Assembly (NCBI RefSeq): GCF_015751965.1
Contig: NZ_JADOVH010000001.1
Location: 186,001-250,000, forward strand
Length of the DNA: 64,000 nt
Direction of reading: 5' to 3'
DNA from: Frigoribacterium sp. CG_9.8
GTDB taxonomy: Bacteria; Actinomycetota; Actinomycetes; Actinomycetales; Microbacteriaceae
Positions 48,549 to 56,632 of the stretch are shown here, one piece after another. Position 1 is the first letter of the stretch. Every line of letters begins with the position of its first letter. Below the pieces are notes generated by a model that was given only the letters and a program-made list of their open reading frames with translations, had not been told where the DNA came from and ran no database searches. Made by a program: the position numbers and the translations under genes.

Positions 48549-49667
48549 ATGGCATATACCGAAATTCTCCCCTCGGGGAAGTATCGGGGGATCTACCTGT
48601 TGCGCGACGGAAGTCGGCGATCAGCAGGATCATTCCCCCATAAACGAACAGCACAAAAGGCAGCCGATGCCGCAGAGGTGGAAGCGCGCGCCCTGAAATG
48701 GCGTGACCCGCGCGCGGGCTTGCGTACTTGGGGGGACTGGCAGAAGGAGTGGTGGGCCTCTCGGGCTGTTGAGCCAGGCACTCTCTCACGCGACCTATCC
48801 GCAGTAACGAAGCACATGATGCCAAAGTGGGGTGATGTCCCGCTCTCGGACATCACGCGGTTCGCCGTAAAGTCATGGGCGGCTGAGCTGGCTAAATCAG
48901 GCCTGGCCGTCGGCACGGTACGTCGCCACGTCTACGTGTTTAGTGCGTCACTGGCTGCAGCAATGGATGCCGAGGTGATCGACTACAACCCTGCCTTCAA
49001 GATCAATCTTGTCGGCGGACATCAGGAGGTCCGGCGCTACCTCAAGGGCATTGAGCTGCAGCGACTGCTCAGCAAGTTAGATGGAGTCAACCTGGCGATG
49101 ATTACTACCCAAGTTGGCACTGGGCTGCGCTGGGGCGAACTAGCTGGGCTCCAGGTCCACCGCGTCGACCTTGAGCGCGACGTTGTGCGCGTCGCTGAGG
49201 TGTGGGATGACCAGGGGCATCGGCTCAAGCCATACCCGAAAGGCAAGCGCCCACGGGAGGTCCCAATCCCCGAATGGGCGAAGCCGCTCCTCGCCCAGCA
49301 GATCGGTGAGCGCAAGGAGGGGTTCGTCTTCTCCGCGCCAGAGGGCGGCGTTGTCAGCTACCACAACTTCCGCATCCGAGTGTGGCTGCCGGCGGCCAAG
49401 GCTGCCGGGCTCGCCGGAGCAAAAAATCACGACCTGCGCCACACCTACGCCTCCATGCTTATCCAGAATGGTGTCCCGCTTGCCGTCGTCGGGCAGCTCC
49501 TTGGCCACCGCTCACCGCAGACCACCGCGCTGTACGCCGACCTAGAGGGGTTGCCGAGTGACACGATCTTGAGTGGCTATGCGCGGGCCGTGATCGAACG
49601 CTTGACAATGGCGCGTGGGGATTTCGTGGGGAATTGGTCGCCAGCAAGTGCTAGTTATTCACTGTGA
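48549..49667 (+). CDS. int: Tyrosine-type phage integrase, 372 aa
   Basis: ATG 48549 preferred; GTG 48525 is possible. The N-terminal 60 residues are an arm-site-binding domain (GKYRGIYLLRDGSRRSAGSF), followed by a SAM-like core-binding domain. The catalytic domain holds the Arg (GLRWGELAGL), HDLRHTYAS (His-x-x-Arg), LLGHRSPQTT (His) and ALYADL (Tyr). All catalytic residues are present, so it should be active. It integrates the phage at the tRNA-Thr site 94 bases downstream. A GCTGGCTAAAT word inside the gene matches the operator core, perhaps by chance. Confidence 0.92.
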   Translation: MAYTEILPSGKYRGIYLLRDGSRRSAGSFPHKRTAQKAADAAEVEARALKWRDPRAGLRTWGDWQKEWWASRAVEPGTLSRDLSAVTKHMMPKWGDVPLSDITRFAVKSWAAELAKSGLAVGTVRRHVYVFSASLAAAMDAEVIDYNPAFKINLVGGHQEVRRYLKGIELQRLLSKLDGVNLAMITTQVGTGLRWGELAGLQVHRVDLERDVVRVAEVWDDQGHRLKPYPKGKRPREVPIPEWAKPLLAQQIGERKEGFVFSAPEGGVVSYHNFRIRVWLPAAKAAGLAGAKNHDLRHTYASMLIQNGVPLAVVGQLLGHRSPQTTALYADLEGLPSDTILSGYARAVIERLTMARGDFVGNWSPASASYSL

Positions 49668-49692
49668 CTCACCGTGCTGCGAACTCGCAAAT

Positions 49693-49713
49693 CCCCGGAA
49701 ACACGGGGTTTTT
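49693..49713 (+). terminator. Integrase terminator
   Basis: CCCCG (49693-49697), loop GAAACA, CGGGG (49704-49708) and TTTTT. It lies 26 bases after the integrase stop, between int and attR. Confidence 0.75.
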
Positions 49714-49760
49714 GCGTGCTTGACCGTGATTGCATGTACTTCAATTTGTCCGCTAAGCCC

Positions 49761-49806
49761 ACTCGTAATGAGAAGGTCGTCAGTTCGATTCTGACAGGCG
49801 GCTCCA
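49761..49806 (+). other. attR: orphan 3' end of tRNA-Thr(CGT)
   Basis: Bases 49761-49806 match the 3' 46 bases of a tRNA-Thr: loop CTCGTAA with anticodon CGT, stem half TGAGA, T-arm GTCAG-TTCGATT-CTGAC and acceptor end AGGCGGC-TCCA. The 5' half is missing, and bases before 49761 (GCTAAGCCC) cannot form the anticodon stem. This is the remnant left when a phage inserts in a tRNA 3' end and restores the gene on its other side, so an intact tRNA-Thr is expected at attL, left of the window. Confidence 0.8.
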
Positions 49807-49813
49807 TGTAAAC

Positions 49814-49847
49814 AAAGGGATCGGGGGCCGCCAGTCCCGGTCCTTTT
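49814..49847 (+). terminator. Hairpin after the tRNA 3' end
   Basis: AAAGGGATCGGG pairs with CCCGGTCCTTTT (one G-T pair). It is probably the original terminator of the chromosomal tRNA-Thr gene and marks the start of host sequence. Confidence 0.55.
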
Positions 49848-50012
49848 GTCTGAGGTGTAGCCGAAGGTTTAGCCGATCGACCACGATCGCTTCATCGCCA
49901 TCACTACCCAGAGTGGGCAATACTGATGGTTGGCTTTCCTCAATAAGAGAGCTACAGCCAACCAAGCAACTCGCAGCATCAACCGCACGGGAGCAACCAT
50001 TACGGCATCGAA
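49848..50012. other. Intergenic, no gene seen
   Basis: Together with the att region, this makes about 345 bases between int and the next gene. No ORF with an SD or credible composition on either strand. Confidence 0.5.
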
Positions 50013-50261
50013 GTGACATCTGTTGCTCAACGCACGATGTCTGCCGCGAATCTGCCGTTCCTGTTACTTGGCGGTGTGATTCTTTTCATCGGCGGTGCAT
50101 TATTTGGGTTTTGGGCAGACTGGCAGACCTTCCGCACGCTGCCCGTTGATGCATTCCCAGCCGTGCAACTTTGGGGCGCGTCGAGTATGGGTGGTGTCAT
50201 TATTTCGGTCATCGGATTTCTGATGATGCTCACCAATTTTTCTCTCAGGTGGGCGAAGTAG
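50013..50261 (+). CDS. Small membrane protein, 82 aa
   Basis: GTG 50013 or ATG 50037. Two hydrophobic helices: LPFLLLGGVILFIGGALFGF and GGVIISVIGFLMMLTNFSL, joined by a short extracytoplasmic loop. First chromosomal gene after the prophage. Function unknown; it may belong with the metal-related genes downstream. Confidence 0.5.
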   Translation: MTSVAQRTMSAANLPFLLLGGVILFIGGALFGFWADWQTFRTLPVDAFPAVQLWGASSMGGVIISVIGFLMMLTNFSLRWAK

Positions 50262-50573
50262 CGGCGGCAACAAAACCGCCCCGGCATCGACTCGTGATAG
50301 TCACCGCCCGCTCGATCGTGCGGGCGACCGCCGCGAACGATGTCCCGCTGCTCGCTGCGTCGGTAGCGAGCCTCCTGCTGGGCTTTCGGGCGATTCGAAG
50401 TGGTTTTGCGCGGGGCAACGCTCTGGTCGACATTGGGACGCAAAACTTCCCCGACAATTCGATAAAGGCGCTCGAGCAGCAAAATCGCCGCGGTCGCAGA
50501 GCCGCCATGCCAGGACTCAGCGAATCCATCGGGCAGTCGGCTAGCGTTGTGGCGAGCGAAAGGGGGATGTCCG
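50262..50573. other. Intergenic, no convincing gene
   Basis: About 310 bases. Frames on both strands are Arg/Ala/Ser-rich and lack an SD, so none is called. It probably contains the promoter of the DUF6153 gene. Confidence 0.4.
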
Positions 50574-51023
50574 ATGAGTCTGATTCGCATCCGCGAAACG
50601 ATCATGCGCCCCGCCGCGCTACGCAGAGCCATCTTCCTCCTGACCATGGTCGGTGCACTCGTCGCGGGACTCCTGGGCATGCACACCATCGCGTCCGCAA
50701 TGGGCGGTCACAACGAGGTGTCTTCCTCGGCGATGACAATGCAGCATGCCCCCCATCCGGCCGGCGGCATGCCGATCGGCGACCTCATTTCCACCGGAGC
50801 AGACGACTGCGCTGGCTCGTGCGATCCCGGCCATGCAATGGCCACCGTGGTCTGTGTGCTGGCGCTACTGATCACAATCCTCGCGATCGGCGCGCTGCGA
50901 AATTCCACGCAGCGAGGGCTGTTGCGGGTCGCGATGCCTCTGCTTCGCAGTGCTGTCGCCTTCGCGGCGGCCGCGTGGGCTCCGCCCCCCAACCTCGACG
51001 CTCTCTCCATCTGCAGAACCTGA
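50574..51023 (+). CDS. DUF6153-like membrane protein, 149 aa
   Basis: ATG 50574 follows SD AAAGGGGGA. It has an N-terminal helix (FLLTMVGALVAGLLGMHTIAS), a His/Met-rich middle (MTMQHAPHP... DPGHAM with two Cys) and a second helix (ATVVCVLALLITILAI), ending Pro-rich. This matches DUF6153-type proteins of actinobacteria, which often neighbour copper genes. The Met/His segment may bind metal. Confidence 0.7.
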   Translation: MSLIRIRETIMRPAALRRAIFLLTMVGALVAGLLGMHTIASAMGGHNEVSSSAMTMQHAPHPAGGMPIGDLISTGADDCAGSCDPGHAMATVVCVLALLITILAIGALRNSTQRGLLRVAMPLLRSAVAFAAAAWAPPPNLDALSICRT

Positions 51024-51092
51024 TTCGGATCACCCGCTCGCGGGTAATACCAGCACCGAACTCCTCACCCTCTGATGAATGGAAAACTTCGC

Positions 51093-51689
51093 ATGTCTTA
51101 CCTCCGCACCACACTCGCCGTTACCGGCATTCTTGCCACCACTCTCGCCCTGGCCGGCTGTTCAAGCTCGCAGCCCATGGGCGGGATGGGCGGGATGGCT
51201 GGTGATTCCAGCTCATCCGCCTCGGCAGGAGATTTCAATACCAAGGACGTCACGTTCACGCAAATGATGATCCCTCACCACGAACAGGCCGTCATGATGT
51301 CGGATGTCATCCTCGCGAAGAAGGGGATCGACTCCCGAGTCATTGAGCTGGCCACGAACATCAAGTCCGCGCAGGGCCCCGAAATCAAGACCATGAAGTC
51401 ATGGCTGAAGGCATGGGGTGCATCCGACGGCGGCATGGCGGGCATGGACCACGGCAATAGCGGGATGATGTCTGATTCCGAGATGACCGGGCTGGATAGC
51501 GCAACCGGAACCGACGCGGCACGACTCTTCCTCACCGGCATGACCGCCCACCACGAGGGAGCCATCGTGATGGCCGAGACCGAGGTCACCGGTGGCAAGA
51601 ACGCCGATGCGATCTCCCTCGCGAAGGAGATCATCGCCGCCCAGACGAGCGAGATCACGGCCATGAAGGAGATCCTGGTCAGCCTGTAG
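51093..51689 (+). CDS. DUF305 lipoprotein, 198 aa
   Basis: ATG 51093 (or 51075). Signal peptide with lipobox LALAGC, so membrane-anchored outside the cell. Two copies of the DUF305 signature follow: MMIPHHEQAVMMSD at about residue 60 and GMTAHHEGAIVMAETE at about 152, each a His pair with Met. A Met/Gly/His-rich linker (GMAGMDHGNSGMM) separates them. DUF305 proteins are linked to copper or other metal handling. It lies next to the DUF6153 gene in the same direction. Confidence 0.88.
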   Translation: MSYLRTTLAVTGILATTLALAGCSSSQPMGGMGGMAGDSSSSASAGDFNTKDVTFTQMMIPHHEQAVMMSDVILAKKGIDSRVIELATNIKSAQGPEIKTMKSWLKAWGASDGGMAGMDHGNSGMMSDSEMTGLDSATGTDAARLFLTGMTAHHEGAIVMAETEVTGGKNADAISLAKEIIAAQTSEITAMKEILVSL

Positions 51690-52162
51690 CGGCACTCCGT
51701 TGTTGGGGCGGATGTTTCGAGGGGCCAGCGCTTTGCGCAGCTCGATCATCCGCTCCAGGGCCGGTAGCGCGGCCTCGATAACGGCGGTCTCCACCGCAGA
51801 GAGCGGCTCGAGCAATTCGGCGATGATCTGCTGTCGCGCCTGTCGCGCCACCCGCACAGCCCCGAGACCCGCATCCGTCACCCGGATCAACCATGCCCGG
51901 CCATCGGCCGGATCGGGCGTTCGCAAAATCAGCGACTGAGCTTCGAGTTCTGCGACGAGGCGAGTGGTGCTCGGAGCGGAAACGTGCTCCACCTGTGCCA
52001 GGTCGGCAAGCCGCAGCGGCCCATTTTTGGCCACGGACACCAGCGCGGACAGCAGGCCGTGGCTGAGGCCGCCGTGGGCCGACCGCAGGCGACGGGTGAG
52101 CTGGCCAATGACGAATGCGGGGCGCCCGGCGGAGTCCGGGAGAAGTCAGTCGATGGTGCCAC
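51690..52162 (-). pseudogene. MarR-family regulator, frameshifted
   Basis: The reading frame FVIGQLTRRLRSAHGGLSH... NGPLRLADLAQVEHVSAPST... LVAELEAQSLILRTPDPADGR is a clear MarR winged helix. No start codon exists in that frame. The likely start, MAPSTD at 52162, is one frame off, so a 1-base deletion near 52146 broke it. The C-terminus has no stop at the expected place and runs on antisense into the DUF305 gene. A GTG at 52040 would give only a truncated domain. Confidence 0.7.
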
Positions 52163-52193
52163 GCCCTTTCGTGCCCGCCCGGCGAGTCCCGGT

Positions 52194-52440
52194 CTAGACG
52201 TTGCTCATCGTTGCGGCCACCCCCTGCGGGGCATCCTCATCCTCCTGCGCCTCAGTCTCCTGTTCTTTCTCGACCTGGATGGACTTGCCTCCGGCCGCGA
52301 GGGACGCAATCACGCCGGTGAGTGCAGCGGCAGCTAAACGCCCCGCGCCTGATCGAGGCGAGAAGCCCAGCGAAGTTGCGGCGCTCGATCGGGAACGCCT
52401 CGGTGAGGATGGCGGTGGCGGTGGCGGAAAGTCACACTTC
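52194..52440 (-). pseudogene. Remnant of an MFS transporter C-terminus
   Basis: In two frames on - one reads ATAILTEAFPIERRNFAGLL and then LAAAALTGVIASLAAGG followed by an acidic tail ending at TAG 52194-52196. This is the last part of an MFS permease with a frameshift in the middle and no N-terminal domain. Next to the broken marR gene it represents a decayed marR-MFS efflux pair. Confidence 0.55.
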
Positions 52441-52486
52441 CTGTGGTCGTGTGTGCGGTTTTAGTGTGGGCCGTGGCATCCGTCAT

Positions 52487-52702
52487 TCACTCCTGTTTTT
52501 CAATGGACCTTCGCGCGATGATTCGCGGAGCCAAGACAACGAGGGCGAAAGTTCCGATGACTGCTCGCACCCCAGCAAAGATCAGCACCCACCACCCAAC
52601 CGCTCGTCCGGTGAGCAATAAGACCACGCCGATCACGACCAGTGCGATATCGGCGGCATACGGCACCCGCAGCCAAAACAGAATACGGCGGGTTGCTTGC
52701 AT
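52487..52702 (-). CDS. Small membrane protein, 71 aa
   Basis: Two hydrophobic helices (IALVVIGVVLLLTGRAVGWWVL and AVIGTFALVVLAP) with a basic start (MQATRRILFWLR) and basic end. Length and composition fit a real small membrane protein; no family recognised. Confidence 0.45.
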   Translation of the reverse strand: MQATRRILFWLRVPYAADIALVVIGVVLLLTGRAVGWWVLIFAGVRAVIGTFALVVLAPRIIARRSIEKQE

Positions 52703-52857
52703 CCCTCCATGGTGCGCCGCCCTGCTGAGAAGCCATCGACTCGATTTCGCCAGGCCGACCGAATCCAGTAGGGCTGGCCGTGGTGTGTGCAGACACTTTC
52801 ACGGTGCATGAGCAAGCTCCACCGAAGCGATTCGGGCTGATCCAGCGGATTCAGGTT

Positions 52858-53395
52858 CTACCGCGGCCTTATTAGATCGAAACGGCCTTCGGCGAGGATC
52901 TCGAAGTAGGCGCTCGGTCCGCCCGCACGCAACACCGGATGGGCAAGAGCAGTCTGGTAGACACCGCCGGCAATCATGGCTTCATCGATATGCACCGCGA
53001 CAACTTCCCCGATGGTGAGCACGCCGGTAAAGGCCTGCCCGTCTGCGCCGCGCAATGCAATGACATCACTGACCCGACACTCGAAACTCACTGGAGAGGC
53101 CGCGACACGGGGAGCACTGATATCCACAGATTCAGCAGCCTCCAGCCCGGCTGCGACAAATTCATCGGTGTCGGCCGTCGTCGACGTTGCGTTCATCTGC
53201 TCTGTGAGAGCGCGCGTCACGAGGTTCCAGGTGAACTCGCCGCTCAGCTCAGCGTTGCGTGCGGTGTGTTTGCGGTCGGTACTTGCGAAGCCAATGAGTG
53301 GAGGTGCGTATGAGAACGCGTTGAAGAAGCTGTAGGGAGCGAGATTGCGCACTCCAGCTGGGGAAAGCGTTCCGATCCAACCAATTGGACGCGGA
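52858..53395 (-). pseudogene. Flavin reductase-like protein, C-terminal part, cut by IS21-family element
   Basis: Reads RPIGWIGTLSPAGVRNLAPYSFFNAFSYAPPLIGF and onward, the FMN-binding split-barrel of flavin reductase-like proteins, ending at TAG or equivalent at 52858. It is interrupted at 53395 by the IS. The missing N-terminus is found intact at 55761-55835. The translatable remnant from ATG 53352 lacks the first strands and the PRPIG block, so it is probably non-functional. Confidence 0.85.
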
Positions 53396-53458
53396 TGACG
53401 GCGCTCAGCGAATTTCCCCAGTGTTGCTCGTCGAATTTCCCCAGGTCGCGGGGTTAGG

Positions 53459-54298
53459 TTAGCGCAGGTTTGTGCCGGTTGTCACGCGGCGTAGTTCGTT
53501 GGATGCGGCGGCGTGGTTGCGGAGCCGGTAGGAGGCTCCGTCGAGGGTGACGACGACGGATCGGTGCAGGAGTCGGTCGAGCATTGCGGCGGCGACGGTG
53601 GTGTCGCCGAGGATCTCGCCCCAGGCGCCGACGGGCCTGTTCGTGGTGATCACGATCGACGTTTTCAGGTAGCGCTGGTTGATGACTTGGAAGAGTGCTG
53701 ATGCGGCCTCGGCCGGCAGCGGCAGGTAGCCCAGTTCGTCGATCACGAGCAACGTTGGCCCGGCGAAGAACCGCATCATCGTGCCCCACTTGCCTTCGAT
53801 CGCGGCGCGGTGGCAGCGGGCGGCGAGGTCAGCGGCGGAGGTGAAGTAGGTGCGGTATCCGGCCGTCACGGCGGCGTGTCCAAGGCCGGTGGCGATGTGG
53901 GTTTTCCCGACTCCGGGCGGGCCGATCAGGAGCACGTTCGTCGCGGTCTCGAGGTAGCGGCAGGTGCCCAGTTCGGCGAGCAGGTTGCGGTCGATGCCGG
54001 AGGCCGCGTCAAGGTCGAAGTCGTCCAGGGTCGCGCCGGTGGGCAGGTTCGCGAACCGGAACCGCCCGGAGAGACGGCGGGCGTCGGTCGCGGTGACCTC
54101 GATCGCCAAAAGGTGTTCGAGTGCGTGGGTGAGGGACCAGCCCTCGGCTTGGGCCTGGTCGAGGACGCTCGGCAGCGCGTCGGCGGCGTCGGCGAGTTTC
54201 AACTCGGTCAGATGCCCCTTCAGCTGCTGGTAGATGCTCGCTGGCGTCAGCACGCTCGTCGCGGTCGCGGGTGTTGTGGTGGTGAAGGGTGTGTTCAT
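53459..54298 (-). CDS. istB: IS21-family helper ATPase IstB, 279 aa
   Basis: ATG 54298 overlaps the istA stop (ATGA). Walker A LLIGPPGVGKTHIA at about residue 128 and Walker B LLVIDELGYLPL at about 190 are DnaC/IstB-type AAA+ signatures. It loads target DNA for the IstA transposase. Full length, no frameshift. Confidence 0.95.
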   Translation of the reverse strand: MNTPFTTTTPATATSVLTPASIYQQLKGHLTELKLADAADALPSVLDQAQAEGWSLTHALEHLLAIEVTATDARRLSGRFRFANLPTGATLDDFDLDAASGIDRNLLAELGTCRYLETATNVLLIGPPGVGKTHIATGLGHAAVTAGYRTYFTSAADLAARCHRAAIEGKWGTMMRFFAGPTLLVIDELGYLPLPAEAASALFQVINQRYLKTSIVITTNRPVGAWGEILGDTTVAAAMLDRLLHRSVVVTLDGASYRLRNHAAASNELRRVTTGTNLR

Positions 54299-55602
54299 CG
54301 GAGGGTGTTCCTGTTCTTCGCGGCCTGCTCGTATACGGCCAGGTTGATCACGGTCGTGGTGGGTGTGGGGGCGTCGGCTAGTTCCATTGCAGCGGCGCGG
54401 GCGTCGGCCCCCGGCGGGATGCGTTCCTTCTTCCGGTGCGGGCGGCCGGGAGGCGCCGACGCCAGGGCGATGCTCTCCAGCGCGGTGACGTGTCCACTGT
54501 CGCGGATAGTGACCCCGAGCCCCGGCTCAGTGACCTGGTGGCGGGCGAGGACCACACCGGAGACTGTGGCGATGTCGATGGTGTTCGCGCCGAGCCGTTG
54601 GTGGACGATAACCTTCGTCGCGGCCAGCTCGGGCGGGACCGAGTACCGGTTGCCACGCCAGTCGATCAGCGCCTGCCGGGTCGCGGTGCGCTCTTCCGTC
54701 ACCACGACGGGGAACAGGGTCGGCGGTAGCGGGGCGAGGCGTTCCGCGGCGAACATTACCGCCGCGGTCGTCGACCCGTCGCGGCCCTCGCGGCGCCGAC
54801 CATCCTGGCTCCTCGCGAACGCGGTGAGGCTGCGCTGTGCCTGCTCGAGGGTGAGCTCGTCGGCGAGGTTCCGCCACCACCGTTGCGCGGCGGTGTGGTT
54901 GTTCTTCTCGACCACCCCTTTGCGGTTCCCCGAGCGGAGCCGGCAGGCGACCACGCTGACCGCATGGTGTTTGGAGAACGCGGCGAACATCGGCGTCAGA
55001 TCACTCGTGCCGGCCTTCAGCACCGTGGTCATCCGGTCGAACCGCCAGACTTTCGTCACCCCGCCCAGCAAGCCCAACAGCAGAGTCATCGCGGCCAGCA
55101 GGTGTGGGAGGTCCATCGATGGGGAGATCACCGCCCGCCACACTCCGGAGTGCGCCAACGACCCCACAAGCACGTAGGCGCGTTTCGTGGGAAACACCCA
55201 CCCGGTTGGTGCGTCAGGCAGCTCGACCCAGTCGAACTGGGTTTCCTCCCCGGGCGGGTGCTCGATGATCGCGTTCGGTCGTTTCGTCACATGCGCGCAC
55301 GCCGTGCAGGCCGGCCGCAACCCGCGATCCCGAACCTGGCGAGTGAGCGTCGGATAAGAGCCGGTAAAGCCCAACGGTCGCAGCTCGTCGAGCAGTGTTG
55401 CCGCCCATAAGTGCGGGTCCTCGATGAGCCTCGCAGCGACATAGGCGATGAACTTGTCGAACGAATCCGGGTCGGCACGTTCACGCTGCCCCGGAGTGGC
55501 CTGCCCGGCCAGGTATGAGCGGATTGTTTTGCGGTCGTGGTCGGTGCGGCGGGCGATCTCACTGATCGTCATCCCTTGTCGTTTGAGCGCGTGGATATCC
55601 AC
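54295..55602 (-). CDS. istA: IS21-family transposase IstA, 435 aa
   Basis: N-terminal HTH (MTISEIARRTDHDRKTIRSYL), then an rve/DDE domain with catalytic-type residues in QFDWVEL, WRFDRM and GVVEKNN, and a C-terminal beta domain (WRGNRYSVPPELA). Intact, and overlaps istB by 4 bases. It catalyses strand transfer of the element. Confidence 0.94.
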   Translation of the reverse strand: MDIHALKRQGMTISEIARRTDHDRKTIRSYLAGQATPGQRERADPDSFDKFIAYVAARLIEDPHLWAATLLDELRPLGFTGSYPTLTRQVRDRGLRPACTACAHVTKRPNAIIEHPPGEETQFDWVELPDAPTGWVFPTKRAYVLVGSLAHSGVWRAVISPSMDLPHLLAAMTLLLGLLGGVTKVWRFDRMTTVLKAGTSDLTPMFAAFSKHHAVSVVACRLRSGNRKGVVEKNNHTAAQRWWRNLADELTLEQAQRSLTAFARSQDGRRREGRDGSTTAAVMFAAERLAPLPPTLFPVVVTEERTATRQALIDWRGNRYSVPPELAATKVIVHQRLGANTIDIATVSGVVLARHQVTEPGLGVTIRDSGHVTALESIALASAPPGRPHRKKERIPPGADARAAAMELADAPTPTTTVINLAVYEQAAKNRNTLR

Positions 55603-55760
55603 GTCGTCCTCCTGGCGAAAGCATAGGAGCAGGGCCTTTCTCGTACTGGTGTGTGGTCGAAGACCATCAGCATCGAGGAAGGCCCGCTCCTATGAGCGGA
55701 AGCGACCCGGGGTGGGGAATTTCAGTGAGCAGAACTGGGGAATTTCAGTGAGCGCCGTCA

Positions 55761-55835
55761 CGGACCGACGATTGCGTTGAATGGGTCATGCGACAGGCGG
55801 TGACCCTCTGCTGGACGATAGAAATGCGAAGGCAT
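55761..55835 (-). pseudogene. Flavin reductase-like protein, N-terminal 25 codons, cut by IS
   Basis: ATG 55835; MPSHFYRPAEGHRLSHDPFN then AIVGP, where the IS begins. Joined across the IS with one copy of CGGA it reads AIVGPRPIGWIGT, the conserved flavin-binding start of the family. This shows a recent, clean insertion. Confidence 0.85.
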
Positions 55836-55983
55836 GGTCTCCAGTAAAGCATCGGTCCACACAACCGACCCGCCTCCCTGCAAACGGCAGCAAGGTGGCG
55901 TCTAACCCATGGGTGGCGGCCATTTCAGTGAGTGAATAATCTATCGGCGGACAGCACGAACACACATGACGGTGCGCCGTCGC

Positions 55984-56385
55984 TCATCTGTCTTCGACGG
56001 CGAGATCCTGCAGGGCGCGCATCGCGCGCGCAGCAGAGTTGTATGGAACAAAGATGTGATCGTGAGTGAAACCGGCCACAACATTTGCGCTGATACCCGC
56101 AACTGAGAGCGCTTGACTGACCGCCGCGGTCAGTCCCACCGCATCAAGCGCCGAATGGACTTCCAACGTGATCCAGGCTGCGACGAAGTCGTACGCCAAT
56201 CCACAATCATCGGCCTCATGCTGTGGGATAACTACCGTCAACCCTTCGGGCTCCCGGACCGTGACAATGGGAGCAATGCCAGGCGGCAGGTCACCCTGAA
56301 CCTGCGCGTAAACAAATCGGCCGTCATTCAGACGCGGCGACAGGTGGCGCAGCAATGCATCCAAATCAGATTCGCCGTTGACCAT
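55984..56385 (-). CDS. ACT-domain protein, 133 aa
   Basis: ATG 56385 with GGTGGG upstream is favoured over an upstream Met at 56436 that lacks an SD. Two ACT-like beta-alpha-beta units are visible: VTVREPEGLTVVIP... WITLEVHSALDAVGLTAAVSQAL and ISANVVAGFTHDHIFVP. Short stand-alone ACT proteins bind amino acids as sensors. No partner gene is apparent. Confidence 0.7.
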   Translation of the reverse strand: MVNGESDLDALLRHLSPRLNDGRFVYAQVQGDLPPGIAPIVTVREPEGLTVVIPQHEADDCGLAYDFVAAWITLEVHSALDAVGLTAAVSQALSVAGISANVVAGFTHDHIFVPYNSAARAMRALQDLAVEDR

Positions 56386-56632
56386 CTGGCACCCACCTAT
56401 GTCCGCTGTAATGTCGCCGTTGCTGTCGTCTATCAAACCAGCTTCATCAGGAACCCTTTTCTCACGAATTCACTCGCAATTGCGCTCGCTTCACCCGAGA
56501 TCATAAATTTCAAAGCACTCACGAGAATGCCTCCTTTGTCAATTTTCCACCTCGACGGGTAATCGCTGGCAGAACCCTGGTCGAGACGTATCTTGGTGGG
56601 TCGATGACCGAGTCGCTCGGGGCGGCTAGGGT

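Larger units (their letters stand above)
53396..55760. mobile_element. IS21-family insertion sequence, 2365 bp
   Basis: Ends are TGACGGCGCT... and ...AGCGCCGTCA, perfect inverted 10-mers. Each end has two copies of a GGGGAAATTC-type repeat spaced 24 bp (53403-53420 and 53427-53443; 55713-55729 and 55737-55753), the multiple terminal repeats typical of IS21. CGGA is duplicated at 53392-53395 and 55761-55764. It carries istA and istB on the - strand and appears complete. Removing it with one CGGA restores the flavin reductase frame. Confidence 0.93.

Noticed and set aside
48885-48897. GCTGGCTAAAT inside the integrase gene as an operator
   Set aside because: Matches the operator core but is mid-gene with one poor half-site; may be coincidence, so it was not counted.
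53810-55177. 455-codon + strand frame across the IS element
   Set aside because: Antisense to istA and istB; shadow frame.
55922-55932. ATTTCAGTGAG outside the IS, resembling its terminal repeats
   Set aside because: Only 11 bases match and there is no TG...CA end or second copy; treated as chance or an isolated remnant.
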